DNA of 14,246 bases from an uncultured Parabacteroides sp. (GTDB taxonomy: Bacteria > Bacteroidota > Bacteroidia > Bacteroidales > Tannerellaceae): NCBI GenBank assembly GCA_900547435.1, contig URGO01000084.1, positions 1 through 14,246 on the forward strand, written 5' to 3'. Position numbers and translations under genes: made by a program. Below, one piece after another: positions 6,927-12,880 of this stretch (positions within the stretch are counted from its first letter, which is position 1; every line of letters starts with the position of its first letter). The notes beneath the pieces are model-generated. The model was not told the origin of the DNA. It saw only the letters and a program-made list of their open reading frames with translations, and ran no database searches.

Positions 6927-7394
6927 TTATTTTTCAGAAAAACCTTTTACTGAATCCGGCTTCGCCTGACGTTGAGAACGCAGATTGGCTTCGTAAGAAT
7001 CATGAATGGTCTTTTTCAAATTCGAAGAGGAAACACCTGTACCATACGGGAAATAAAACACCTGCACACCCAAATCCTTCAGGTAATCATACTTTCCATA
7101 CCAATCATCTCCCACGACAAACGCATCAATGTTCAGCTTCTTTACAATCTCCGTATGATCCAACGAATGTTGCGGAATAACGATATCAGGAGTTTTCAGC
7201 GCTTCGATAATCTGCAAACGCTCATTAAACGGGATAATCGGTTTCGGTTTATACGAGGAAACCAGCTCATCCGTACTCACGCCTACAATCAATATATCGG
7301 CCAAGCTACGCGCATAATTTATCATCCGAAGATGGTTATAATGGAACATGTCAAACGTTCCGGAAGTATATACAATAGTTTTATCTTTAAACAT
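6927..7394 (-). CDS. Cytidylyltransferase family protein (TagD/ethanolamine-P type)
   Basis: A 155-residue nucleotidyltransferase of the HIGH superfamily. The family joins CTP and a phospho-alcohol to give a CDP-alcohol plus pyrophosphate. The ATP/CTP-binding start is GTFDMFHYNH at 12-21, where TagD has HxGH, so Gly is replaced by Asn20. GDDWYGKYD at 95-103 matches the substrate-side motif of glycerol-3-phosphate cytidylyltransferases. The C-terminal RTxGxST signature is changed to YGTGVSSSN (117-125): the arginine is missing. Length is close to TagD (about 130) plus a short basic tail. It is the first gene of the four-gene lipid operon, with a promoter upstream. The substrate could be glycerol-3-phosphate, phosphoethanolamine or an unusual polyol phosphate. 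Confidence 0.88.
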   Translation of the reverse strand: MFKDKTIVYTSGTFDMFHYNHLRMINYARSLADILIVGVSTDELVSSYKPKPIIPFNERLQIIEALKTPDIVIPQHSLDHTEIVKKLNIDAFVVGDDWYGKYDYLKDLGVQVFYFPYGTGVSSSNLKKTIHDSYEANLRSQRQAKPDSVKGFSEK

Positions 7395-7449
7395 AAGTAT
7401 TTTTGTAACTTTGTAAGTTCATTAGCTTATAAGTTTTTAGTTCTAAAGT

Positions 7450-7481
7450 CAAAGTATAACCACAACTTACAAACCGACAAA
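7450..7481 (-). promoter_or_regulatory. Probable promoter of the four-gene lipid operon
   Basis: On the minus strand TTTG (7481-7478), a 20-base spacer and ATACTTTG (7457-7450) fit the Bacteroides consensus with one mismatch in the -7 box. The predicted leader is about 50 bases. The -33 box lies in a tandem 8-base repeat (CGGTTTGT twice, 7484-7469). A second possible -7 box, TAAGTTTG, is at 7521-7514, with a poor -33. Confidence 0.5.
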
Positions 7482-7584
7482 CCGAATTTTGCCCTATTTC
7501 TGTTTTTAAAGCGCAAACTTACATAATCTTTCTTTATCTTGAAAAAAATCTGTAATAGTTTTTTAGAATAGATGAAAAATCCAC

Positions 7585-7592
7585 TACTTTTG
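7585..7592 (+). promoter_or_regulatory. Candidate -7 box for the GNAT gene
   Basis: TACTTTTG fits TAnnTTTG. The expected -33 position (about 7561-7564) has only TTTT, so the match is partial. Transcription would begin near 7599, giving a leader of about 60 bases before the ATG at 7661. Confidence 0.45.
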
Positions 7593-7660
7593 TAAACGAA
7601 TTTGATTTTAAGGCGAACGACCAGGCAGGTTTTTGTTTGCTACGACCTTTTTGTGGATAA

Positions 7661-8692
7661 ATGGCGAATTTTCTCACTCCAACATCTGATATGACAATGA
7701 CTAAAGAATTAGTTACAGAACGACTTATATTGCGTCCCTGGCAAGAATCCGATGCCGAATCCCTGTATAAATACGCCCAAGACCCGGCAATCGGGCCTAT
7801 CGCAGGCTGGCCACCTCACACTTCTGTGAAGGATAGCTTGAATATAATCCGCACCGTCTTTGCCGCTCCTGAAACTTACGCAGTAGTCTTGAAAGAAACC
7901 AATGAAGCGGTTGGAAGCATAGGCGTCATGTTTGGGAATGGTTTGCATAGTGCCGAAATGCAGCTTAACGAAGCAGAAATAGGTTATTGGATAGGCAAGC
8001 CATATTGGGGACAAGGACTGATACCCGAAGCCGTACGCCGCCTGTTGCAGCGATGCTTTGAAGATTTGGAAATGACCGCCGTCTGGTGCGGGTATTATGA
8101 CGGCAATACGAAGTCGCGCCGGGTGATGGAGAAGTGCGGTTTCCGTTTTCATCATACGGAAGAAGGTAAGACATCTCCGCTTGGCGATGTCCGTACGGAA
8201 CATTTCATGCGGATGACAAAGGAGGAATGGGAAGCAAATCAAGTTCGGATTCTGCCTGTTATAAGCGATAAGAAACATTACCTACCTCTTTTACTCCTTG
8301 GGGACGAACAGGAATCTATGATTGACAGATATTTGGAGCGGGGCGAAATGTTCGTGATGCAGAATCGAGCAGCAACACCCGTAGCCATAGCTGTGGTTAC
8401 AGATGAGAAAGACGGCGTATTAGAATTGAAAAACTTGGCAGTTCATCCTCTCTTTCAACGGAAAGGGTATGGGCGAAGAATGATTGCATATATCTGTGAA
8501 CATTATAAAGACCGTTTTCATACGTTGCTTGCGGGTACAGGCGACAGCAGGCAGACCCTCTCTTTCTACAAGAATTGCGGTTTCACGTATTCGCATACCG
8601 TAGCCGACTTTTTCTTAAAGAACTACGACCACCCGATTGTGGAAGAGGGTAAGGTGTTAAAGGATATGATTTATTTTAAGCGTAAAATATAA
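7661..8692 (+). CDS. Double-domain GNAT N-acetyltransferase
   Basis: A 343-residue fusion of two GNAT acetyltransferase folds. The first (about 15-185) is of the RimJ/RimL type: LVTERLILRPW at the start, the acetyl-CoA loop YWGQGLIPEA at 115-124, and VMEKCGFRFH near its end. The second (about 195-343) has LKNLAVHPLFQRKGYG with the Q-x-x-G-x-G pyrophosphate loop at 267-272, then FYKNCGF at 302-308. Both halves keep their acetyl-CoA motifs, so both may be active. Substrates are unknown; RimJ-like domains acetylate protein N-termini or small amines and antibiotics. The start is uncertain: ATGs at 7691 and 7697 begin just before the conserved region, and none has a clear Shine-Dalgarno sequence. 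The next gene starts at the base after the stop. Confidence 0.9.
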   Translation: MANFLTPTSDMTMTKELVTERLILRPWQESDAESLYKYAQDPAIGPIAGWPPHTSVKDSLNIIRTVFAAPETYAVVLKETNEAVGSIGVMFGNGLHSAEMQLNEAEIGYWIGKPYWGQGLIPEAVRRLLQRCFEDLEMTAVWCGYYDGNTKSRRVMEKCGFRFHHTEEGKTSPLGDVRTEHFMRMTKEEWEANQVRILPVISDKKHYLPLLLLGDEQESMIDRYLERGEMFVMQNRAATPVAIAVVTDEKDGVLELKNLAVHPLFQRKGYGRRMIAYICEHYKDRFHTLLAGTGDSRQTLSFYKNCGFTYSHTVADFFLKNYDHPIVEEGKVLKDMIYFKRKI

Positions 8693-9085
8693 ATGAACAT
8701 CTTGAAATCTCTCATAATATGGTTGTGCTTTATTCCCGTAGCCATTCTCAATGGAGGTTTGCGGGAATACGTATTGGTTAAAGCCATCAGCGAAAAATGG
8801 GCATTACCTATTAGCGGGATTACATTAAGCGTGTGCATTTTCCTGATAACTTGGTTGCTATTACCTCGGATAACAAAAGCCGTTACCTCCCAAGATTGCT
8901 GGCTGATAGGAATATGCTGGAGCGTTTTAACCATAGCTTTTGAGTTTGCAGCAGGACTGGCAAACGGCAATACGATAACAGAACTTCTCACGGCTTATAA
9001 TCCATTGACAGGCAATCTGTGGGTACTGGTTTTAGTGACTACTTTATTATCACCTGTCATAACAAAGAATTGCCGATTAGCTTAA
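8693..9085 (+). CDS. Small four-helix membrane protein, unknown function
   Basis: A 130-residue hydrophobic protein with four predicted transmembrane segments at about 5-22, 39-57, 67-88 and 105-125. It has conserved-looking loops (LNGGLREYVLVKAI after helix 1, FAAGLANGNTITELLTAYNPL between helices 3 and 4). I do not recognise a named family. Its ATG follows the TAA of the acetyltransferase gene with no gap, so the two are very probably co-translated and may act together, for example on a membrane or secreted amine; that is inference. There is no signal peptide apart from the first helix. Confidence 0.8.
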   Translation: MNILKSLIIWLCFIPVAILNGGLREYVLVKAISEKWALPISGITLSVCIFLITWLLLPRITKAVTSQDCWLIGICWSVLTIAFEFAAGLANGNTITELLTAYNPLTGNLWVLVLVTTLLSPVITKNCRLA

Positions 9086-9125
9086 AAGTAATCATATAAA
9101 ATGAACATTTATGATAGATTCTTAC

Positions 9126-9133
9126 TACTTTCG
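9126..9133 (+). promoter_or_regulatory. Weak candidate -7 box for the DUF2442 gene
   Basis: TACTTTCG is one base from TAnnTTTG and lies 23 bases before the ATG. No -33 match is visible at the right distance. It is listed because the DUF2442 gene is 71 bases from the previous gene and may have its own promoter. Confidence 0.25.
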
Positions 9134-9156
9134 CAAAAGAATAAAAGCAATACTCC

Positions 9157-9456
9157 ATGAGTCCCAAGTTCAGACAAGAAGACAGATATACATTGCCCCC
9201 GCCCACGTCGGTAAGCGTGTTAATGATTAATGCGCAGGGTATGATGCTGTCCGTGCTTGGGCAGGATTATTTCGTGTCATACAACCGCGTACCTTGGTTA
9301 CGCGATGCCCGCGTCAGCAGTGCGCTCAACATGCGCATGGCAGGACCGAACGCCATCGAATGGCCTGAATTGGACGTAGACCTCGAAATCGAGAGCCTCA
9401 AACATCCCGAACGCTATCCGCTGGTGATGAAGCGGTCGCCGCTGGATATGGTTTAG
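9157..9456 (+). CDS. DUF2442 domain protein
   Basis: A 99-residue protein. Residues about 20-85 follow the DUF2442 pattern: a beta strand LMINAQGMMLSVLGQDYFVSY, then VPWLRDARVSSALNMRM in which an aromatic/Leu pair precedes an Ala-rich turn, then IEWPELDVDLEIESL, the conserved W-x-E-L-D-x-D-L signature near the end. DUF2442 proteins are small, often encoded beside a DUF4160 protein, and suspected of belonging to toxin-antitoxin-like pairs, but their function is not established. Here no DUF4160 partner is adjacent. The G+C of this gene is visibly higher than that of the window's conserved genes. It ends 44 bases before a bidirectional terminator. Confidence 0.82.
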   Translation: MSPKFRQEDRYTLPPPTSVSVLMINAQGMMLSVLGQDYFVSYNRVPWLRDARVSSALNMRMAGPNAIEWPELDVDLEIESLKHPERYPLVMKRSPLDMV

Positions 9457-9500
9457 CCCTGCCGACCAAGTTTCTTCTTTTTATTGTCAATGGCATTAAA

Positions 9501-9538
9501 AAATCCCCTGCAAGCTGTGACGGGTTTGCAGGGGATTT
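9501..9538. terminator. Bidirectional terminator between convergent units
   Basis: AAATCCCCTGCAA (9501-9513) and TTGCAGGGGATTT (9526-9538) are perfect 13-base complements around a 12-base loop. T-rich sequence follows on the + strand and A-rich sequence precedes it, so it can end both the DUF2442 transcript and the Nudix-acetyltransferase-HAD operon arriving on the minus strand. Confidence 0.9.
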
Positions 9539-9545
9539 ATTTATA

Positions 9546-10172
9546 TTAGCAAGAAAACAAGACATCCGCAGGTCTTTTGAATAGGTAATCTGCCGGTATT
9601 TCTTGAACCGCCACATTACCCCACGCCGCAAGCCCGAAATCCACCCCGGCATTTTGCGCACACTGGCAGTCGTAAAGGGTATCGCCTATATAAAGAGCAT
9701 CCTCGGCATGTATGCGGGCTGTGTTCAGATAGGTCAGCAATGGGTCAGGATAAGGTTTGGGGCGGGGAGTATCTTCCACACATATCACAGTGCTAAAATA
9801 ACCGGACAATGCAAACGGGGCAGCAAAATCAGCCGTGTATTCGTGTCGGGTTTTCGATGTGACGATGCCCAGTTTGCAGCCATTCGTCTTCAGGCTATCC
9901 AATAACTCCGGGATGCCGTCGAAGAGCCGGATGCGGGATTTGTATTTCAGTAGATGTTCATTCCACCTGTCGTTGGCGCGTTCCGTATCTGTTATGCCCA
10001 ATTTGCACAAGGTCACGCTGCCCGGTATGCCAAGCGCGAATTTCAGTTCGGGCTTTCCGATATCCTTATGCAGCATTTCACGCACGGTATCTTGCAGGCT
10101 TCGCAGTATAGCCTCTTCCGTATCAATCAACGTACCGTCGATATCGAATATAATATGCTTGTACTTACTCAT
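9546..10172 (-). CDS. HAD-superfamily phosphatase (Gph/PpaX-like)
   Basis: A 208-residue HAD hydrolase of subfamily IA. Motif I is FDIDGTL with nucleophile Asp10 and acid/base Asp12; motif II is VTSK with Ser106; motif III is Lys139 in RPKPYPDP; motif IV is IGDTLYD with Asp164 and Asp168. The helical cap lies at about 16-85. Members remove phosphate from phosphoglycolate, pyrophosphate or sugar phosphates; which one is not decided by sequence. It is the last gene of the operon and overlaps the O-acetyltransferase stop by eight bases (ATGAGTAA serves both), which implies coupled translation. The terminator begins just after its stop. Confidence 0.92.
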   Translation of the reverse strand: MSKYKHIIFDIDGTLIDTEEAILRSLQDTVREMLHKDIGKPELKFALGIPGSVTLCKLGITDTERANDRWNEHLLKYKSRIRLFDGIPELLDSLKTNGCKLGIVTSKTRHEYTADFAAPFALSGYFSTVICVEDTPRPKPYPDPLLTYLNTARIHAEDALYIGDTLYDCQCAQNAGVDFGLAAWGNVAVQEIPADYLFKRPADVLFSC

Positions 10173-10761
10173 TGCCTTCTATTTGTTTGATTACACGGCA
10201 AGGATTGCCCACCGCCACGCAGTTGGCAGGAATGGAACGGGTCACTACGCTGCCTGCCCCGATGACGCTGTTCTTGCCAATCGTCACTCCGGGCAACAGA
10301 ATGGCGCCTCCGCCAATCCACACGCCGTCTTCTATCCTGACGGGCAAGGCGTAGGTGCGGCATATTTCCTCGCCTTCCGCCCAGTCCTCCACCATGCGTT
10401 CGCTTACTTTCGTGGAATGGGTGGCGGTATATATCTGCACATTGGAAGCAATCAGCACATTGCTGCCGATGTCGATGCGGTTGTTGTCCACGAACGTGCA
10501 GTTCATGTTGATAATCACTTTGTCTCCGATAAAAATATGCTTTCCGTATTCGCAGTGGAAATCAATATCCACATGCACGCCCTTTCCCATGCTGCCGAAC
10601 ATCTCGCGCAACAGGGCTTGCTTGCGCTCCGTGTCGGCACAATCCGTGGCATTGAACTGAGCCAACAGCCGCCTTGTGCGCAAAATTGTCTCTACTATCT
10701 TCGGGTCTCTGCTTCCAATGAAAGGTTCGCCCGCCAAGCATTTCTCGTATTCCGTTTTCAT
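10165..10761 (-). CDS. Maltose/galactoside-type sugar O-acetyltransferase
   Basis: A 198-residue left-handed beta-helix acetyltransferase of the LacA/Maa type. The N-terminal helical region (residues 1-55, MKTEYEKCLAGEPF...ALLREMFG) is the Maa-domain signature. From about 60 on hexapeptide repeats of the form [LIV]-G-x4 follow (VDIDFHCEYGKHIFIGDKV, IDIGSNVLIASNVQI, VWIGGGAILLPGVTIGKNSVIGAG). His115 in THSTK sits at the position of the catalytic histidine of LacA. It would acetylate a hydroxyl of a sugar with acetyl-CoA and act as a trimer in the cytoplasm. It is the middle gene of the operon, 14 bases after the Nudix stop. The natural sugar is not known. Confidence 0.93.
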   Translation of the reverse strand: MKTEYEKCLAGEPFIGSRDPKIVETILRTRRLLAQFNATDCADTERKQALLREMFGSMGKGVHVDIDFHCEYGKHIFIGDKVIINMNCTFVDNNRIDIGSNVLIASNVQIYTATHSTKVSERMVEDWAEGEEICRTYALPVRIEDGVWIGGGAILLPGVTIGKNSVIGAGSVVTRSIPANCVAVGNPCRVIKQIEGNE

Positions 10762-10775
10762 AAATCCTGTGTTTT

Positions 10776-11405
10776 TTAATCAAATTCCACCTGCCAGTTC
10801 TTATCCGAATAAGCGTCAAAGCACATCTCTATTTGTTGATAACTGTTCTTGTCCACCGACAAGGGAGGCAGTTCATCCAACCCGAAATAACCGCTTCCGA
10901 TAGTTTCAATATTCGGATGGAAACATCCGCCTTTTACCTCACAAAGCACGAATACCTTGCACACATTGTAAGCGTATGGAGGCTGGTTGTGCAGATTGCG
11001 GTCGTGCAGAGCGATGACCCGCACCGCTTCCACGTCAAGTCCGGCTTCTTCCTTCACTTCCTTGACGGTATTCGACTTCACGGTCTCCATCACATCCACC
11101 CATCCGCCGGGCAGGGACCAGGTTCCGTCATTTTCTTCTACCAACAAAATCTTATCATCCTTGAAAATAGCCGCGCGGGTATCGAGCTTGGGAGTCTGAA
11201 ACCCCGTCTCATTGCAAAACAAATCTTTCACTTGTGCCAGAGGAAGCCCTCCCTGCAAGCTTACTATCTCAGCAGCAATTTCCCGGACACGTTCAAACCG
11301 CTCCTTGTCAAAGGGGTCTTTTGTATAAGTCAGTCCCGCTTGCGCAATGAACTGAAGTTCTTTGGCCCATTCCAGCCATTGGTGTTCCTGCTCTTGTTTA
11401 TCCAT
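10776..11405 (-). CDS. Nudix hydrolase with N-terminal Nudix_N domain
   Basis: A 209-residue hydrolase. Residues 1-60 (WLEWAKELQFIAQAGLTYTK) match the small helical domain found ahead of some ADP-ribose/CDP-choline pyrophosphatases. The Nudix box is at 101-123: G-x5-E-x7-KEVKEEAGL, where the usual Arg is replaced by Lys115, while the metal-binding Glu residues remain. The product of the family is a nucleoside monophosphate from a nucleoside diphosphate-X substrate; ADP-ribose is the likely but unproven choice. It is the first gene of the operon with the O-acetyltransferase and HAD phosphatase. A Nudix hydrolase plus a phosphatase suggests recycling or detoxifying of phosphorylated metabolites, which is inference. 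ATG at 11405. Confidence 0.92.
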   Translation of the reverse strand: MDKQEQEHQWLEWAKELQFIAQAGLTYTKDPFDKERFERVREIAAEIVSLQGGLPLAQVKDLFCNETGFQTPKLDTRAAIFKDDKILLVEENDGTWSLPGGWVDVMETVKSNTVKEVKEEAGLDVEAVRVIALHDRNLHNQPPYAYNVCKVFVLCEVKGGCFHPNIETIGSGYFGLDELPPLSVDKNSYQQIEMCFDAYSDKNWQVEFD

Positions 11406-11429
11406 ACCTTACATCGTATTTCTGTTAGA

Positions 11430-11437
11430 CAAAAATA
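11430..11437 (-). promoter_or_regulatory. Candidate -7 box for the Nudix operon
   Basis: TATTTTTG on the minus strand fits TAnnTTTG and is 24 bases upstream of the Nudix ATG. No good -33 box is visible. Directly downstream lies TCTAACAG, a match to the core of the repeat array at 13957-14068. Confidence 0.35.
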
Positions 11438-11512
11438 GGAACAAAAAATGACATTCTCGTTTATCCTATGTAAAAAATGCCCGAAGAAAAAGCTATTTCT
11501 CCATAAAATTCC

Positions 11513-12673
11513 CTATACTGATTTACAGAAATTCCAGAATCGCTTCAGCCCATCAAGCAATACGGCACGCGGACACGCAATATTCCAACGCATGAAACCT
11601 TCGCCCTCCGCACCGTACATAGTCCCCGCATTGAGCCAAAGTTTCTCTTCCCGAATTAATTTCTCTTCCAGTTCCTCAGACGAATAAGGCAAAGAACGGC
11701 AATCCATCCAAACCAAATAGGTCCCTTCCAAACGGGTAATCGGGAAATTGGGCAAAGACACTTCGCAGAATGCTTTCATACACGCATAATTTCCTTTCAG
11801 ATAATCGAGCAACTGGAGCAGCCATTCTTCCCCTTCGTTGTAAGCCGCTATGGTGGCAATGACCCCAAACGGATTCACATCACACACCTCATTGATGTTT
11901 ATCGCTTTGTCAATCCGGAGTCTTATGTCTTCATCTGCCGAAACGATATTAGCTATCTGAAGTCCAGCAATATTAAATGACTTACTGGGAGAAATACACG
12001 TAACGGAATGGTGCAGGAACTCCTCAGAGATAGAGGCAAACGGGGTGTAGGTATATCCCGTGTAAACCAATTCACAATGGATTTCATCCGATACAACCCA
12101 GACTCCATGCTTGATGCAAATCTCTCCGATACGGGTCAATTCCTCTTTGCTCCAGACACGCCCCGCCGGATTATGCGGATTGCAGAGGAGCAGGATTTTC
12201 ACCCGCTCATCGGCGGCTTTCCGTTCCAGATCCTCATAGTCTATAACATAAGTGTTATCTTTATACAACAAAGGATTACTCACCATCTCGCATCCATTAT
12301 TCCGGAAGGAGGAAAAGAAGCAGTTATAGACCGGACTCTGTACCAACACCTTATCGCCGGGCCGGGTCAAAGCCTTGATAACAGCTGAGATAGCCGGAAC
12401 CACGCCGGAAGTATAAATCATCCAATCCTTTTGGATATGCCAGCCATGCCTCCGGCCGAACCAGTTTATTACCGCCTCATAATAAGCGTCCGGGACGCGC
12501 GTATATCCAAATATGCCGTGTGCCACCCGTTGTTGCAGCGCGTCGATAATCGCAGGAGCGGTACGGAAATCCATATCCGCCACCCACATCGGAAGCACCT
12601 CCGCATCCCGGGCACTGTCCCATTTGTAGGAATTAGTGCCGCGTCTGGGAATAATCTCATCAAAATTATACCG
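11513..12673 (-). CDS. MalY/PatB-type PLP aminotransferase (cystathionine beta-lyase)
   Basis: A 386-residue fold-type I PLP enzyme. The start is the ATG at 12673, preceded by a strong AAGGAGGACAAT Shine-Dalgarno, unusual here; an ATG eight codons upstream would put that site inside the gene. The MalY/PatB pattern is clear: WDSARDAEVLPMWVADMDF near the N-terminus, YTSGVVPAI, CNPHNPAGRVW at 165-175, VVSDEIH at 194-200, and SPSKSFNIAGLQ with the PLP-binding Lys232. A late MRWNIACPR carries the carboxylate-binding Arg. Members cleave C-S bonds, giving homocysteine, pyruvate and ammonia from cystathionine, and some act as aminotransferases. It has its own probable promoter and a structured leader. 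It is separate from its neighbours, so no operon partner explains its substrate. Confidence 0.94.
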   Translation of the reverse strand, partial: RYNFDEIIPRRGTNSYKWDSARDAEVLPMWVADMDFRTAPAIIDALQQRVAHGIFGYTRVPDAYYEAVINWFGRRHGWHIQKDWMIYTSGVVPAISAVIKALTRPGDKVLVQSPVYNCFFSSFRNNGCEMVSNPLLYKDNTYVIDYEDLERKAADERVKILLLCNPHNPAGRVWSKEELTRIGEICIKHGVWVVSDEIHCELVYTGYTYTPFASISEEFLHHSVTCISPSKSFNIAGLQIANIVSADEDIRLRIDKAININEVCDVNPFGVIATIAAYNEGEEWLLQLLDYLKGNYACMKAFCEVSLPNFPITRLEGTYLVWMDCRSLPYSSEELEEKLIREEKLWLNAGTMYGAEGEGFMRWNIACPRAVLLDGLKRFWNFCKSV

Positions 12674-12745
12674 CATATTGTCCTCCTTTTTCTTCAATGA
12701 TACAATTGGCCGGAGCCTTGATGAACGGCCAACTTACCTACGGTG

Positions 12746-12753
12746 CAAATATA
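12746..12753 (-). promoter_or_regulatory. Candidate -7 box for the aminotransferase gene
   Basis: TATATTTG on the minus strand is a perfect TAnnTTTG match. The -33 region at the usual spacing has no clear match; the nearest TTTG is about 27 bases away. The transcript would have a leader of about 66 bases that can form a 7-bp hairpin (12706-12712 with 12726-12732). Confidence 0.45.
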
Positions 12754-12819
12754 GACAATACTTTCCATTCTTTTTGTAGACAAATTACAGATGGAGCAAC
12801 CCGGATTACAGAAAAAGAA

Positions 12820-12860
12820 TAAGCCGGGCAAATTCCCCCTACGAAATTATGCCCGGCTTA
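12820..12860 (-). terminator. Terminator after the sugar isomerase gene
   Basis: TAAGCCGGGCA (12820-12830) pairs with TGCCCGGCTTA (12850-12860) over 11 bases around a 19-base loop. On the minus strand the T-rich TTCTTTTTC follows. It lies 20 bases after the isomerase stop and isolates that gene from the aminotransferase. Confidence 0.88.
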
Positions 12861-12880
12861 CACCCTAATCTGTCCAAATT

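Noticed and set aside
6972..7526. Open reading frame of 184 codons on the + strand
   Set aside because: It is antisense to the cytidylyltransferase and its promoter region, with no recognisable motif.
7610..7660. Leader hairpin GCGAAC/GTTTGC ahead of the GNAT gene
   Set aside because: Six pairs including one G-T and a 16-base loop are too weak to call a regulatory structure.
9835..10779. Open reading frame of 314 codons on the + strand
   Set aside because: It runs antisense to the HAD and O-acetyltransferase genes, which have full catalytic motifs; its own translation has no domain and is rich in Cys, His and Ser as antisense frames of G+C-rich genes are.
10833..11438. Open reading frame of 201 codons on the + strand
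   Set aside because: It is antisense to the Nudix gene, which has a nearly complete Nudix box; no domain is visible.
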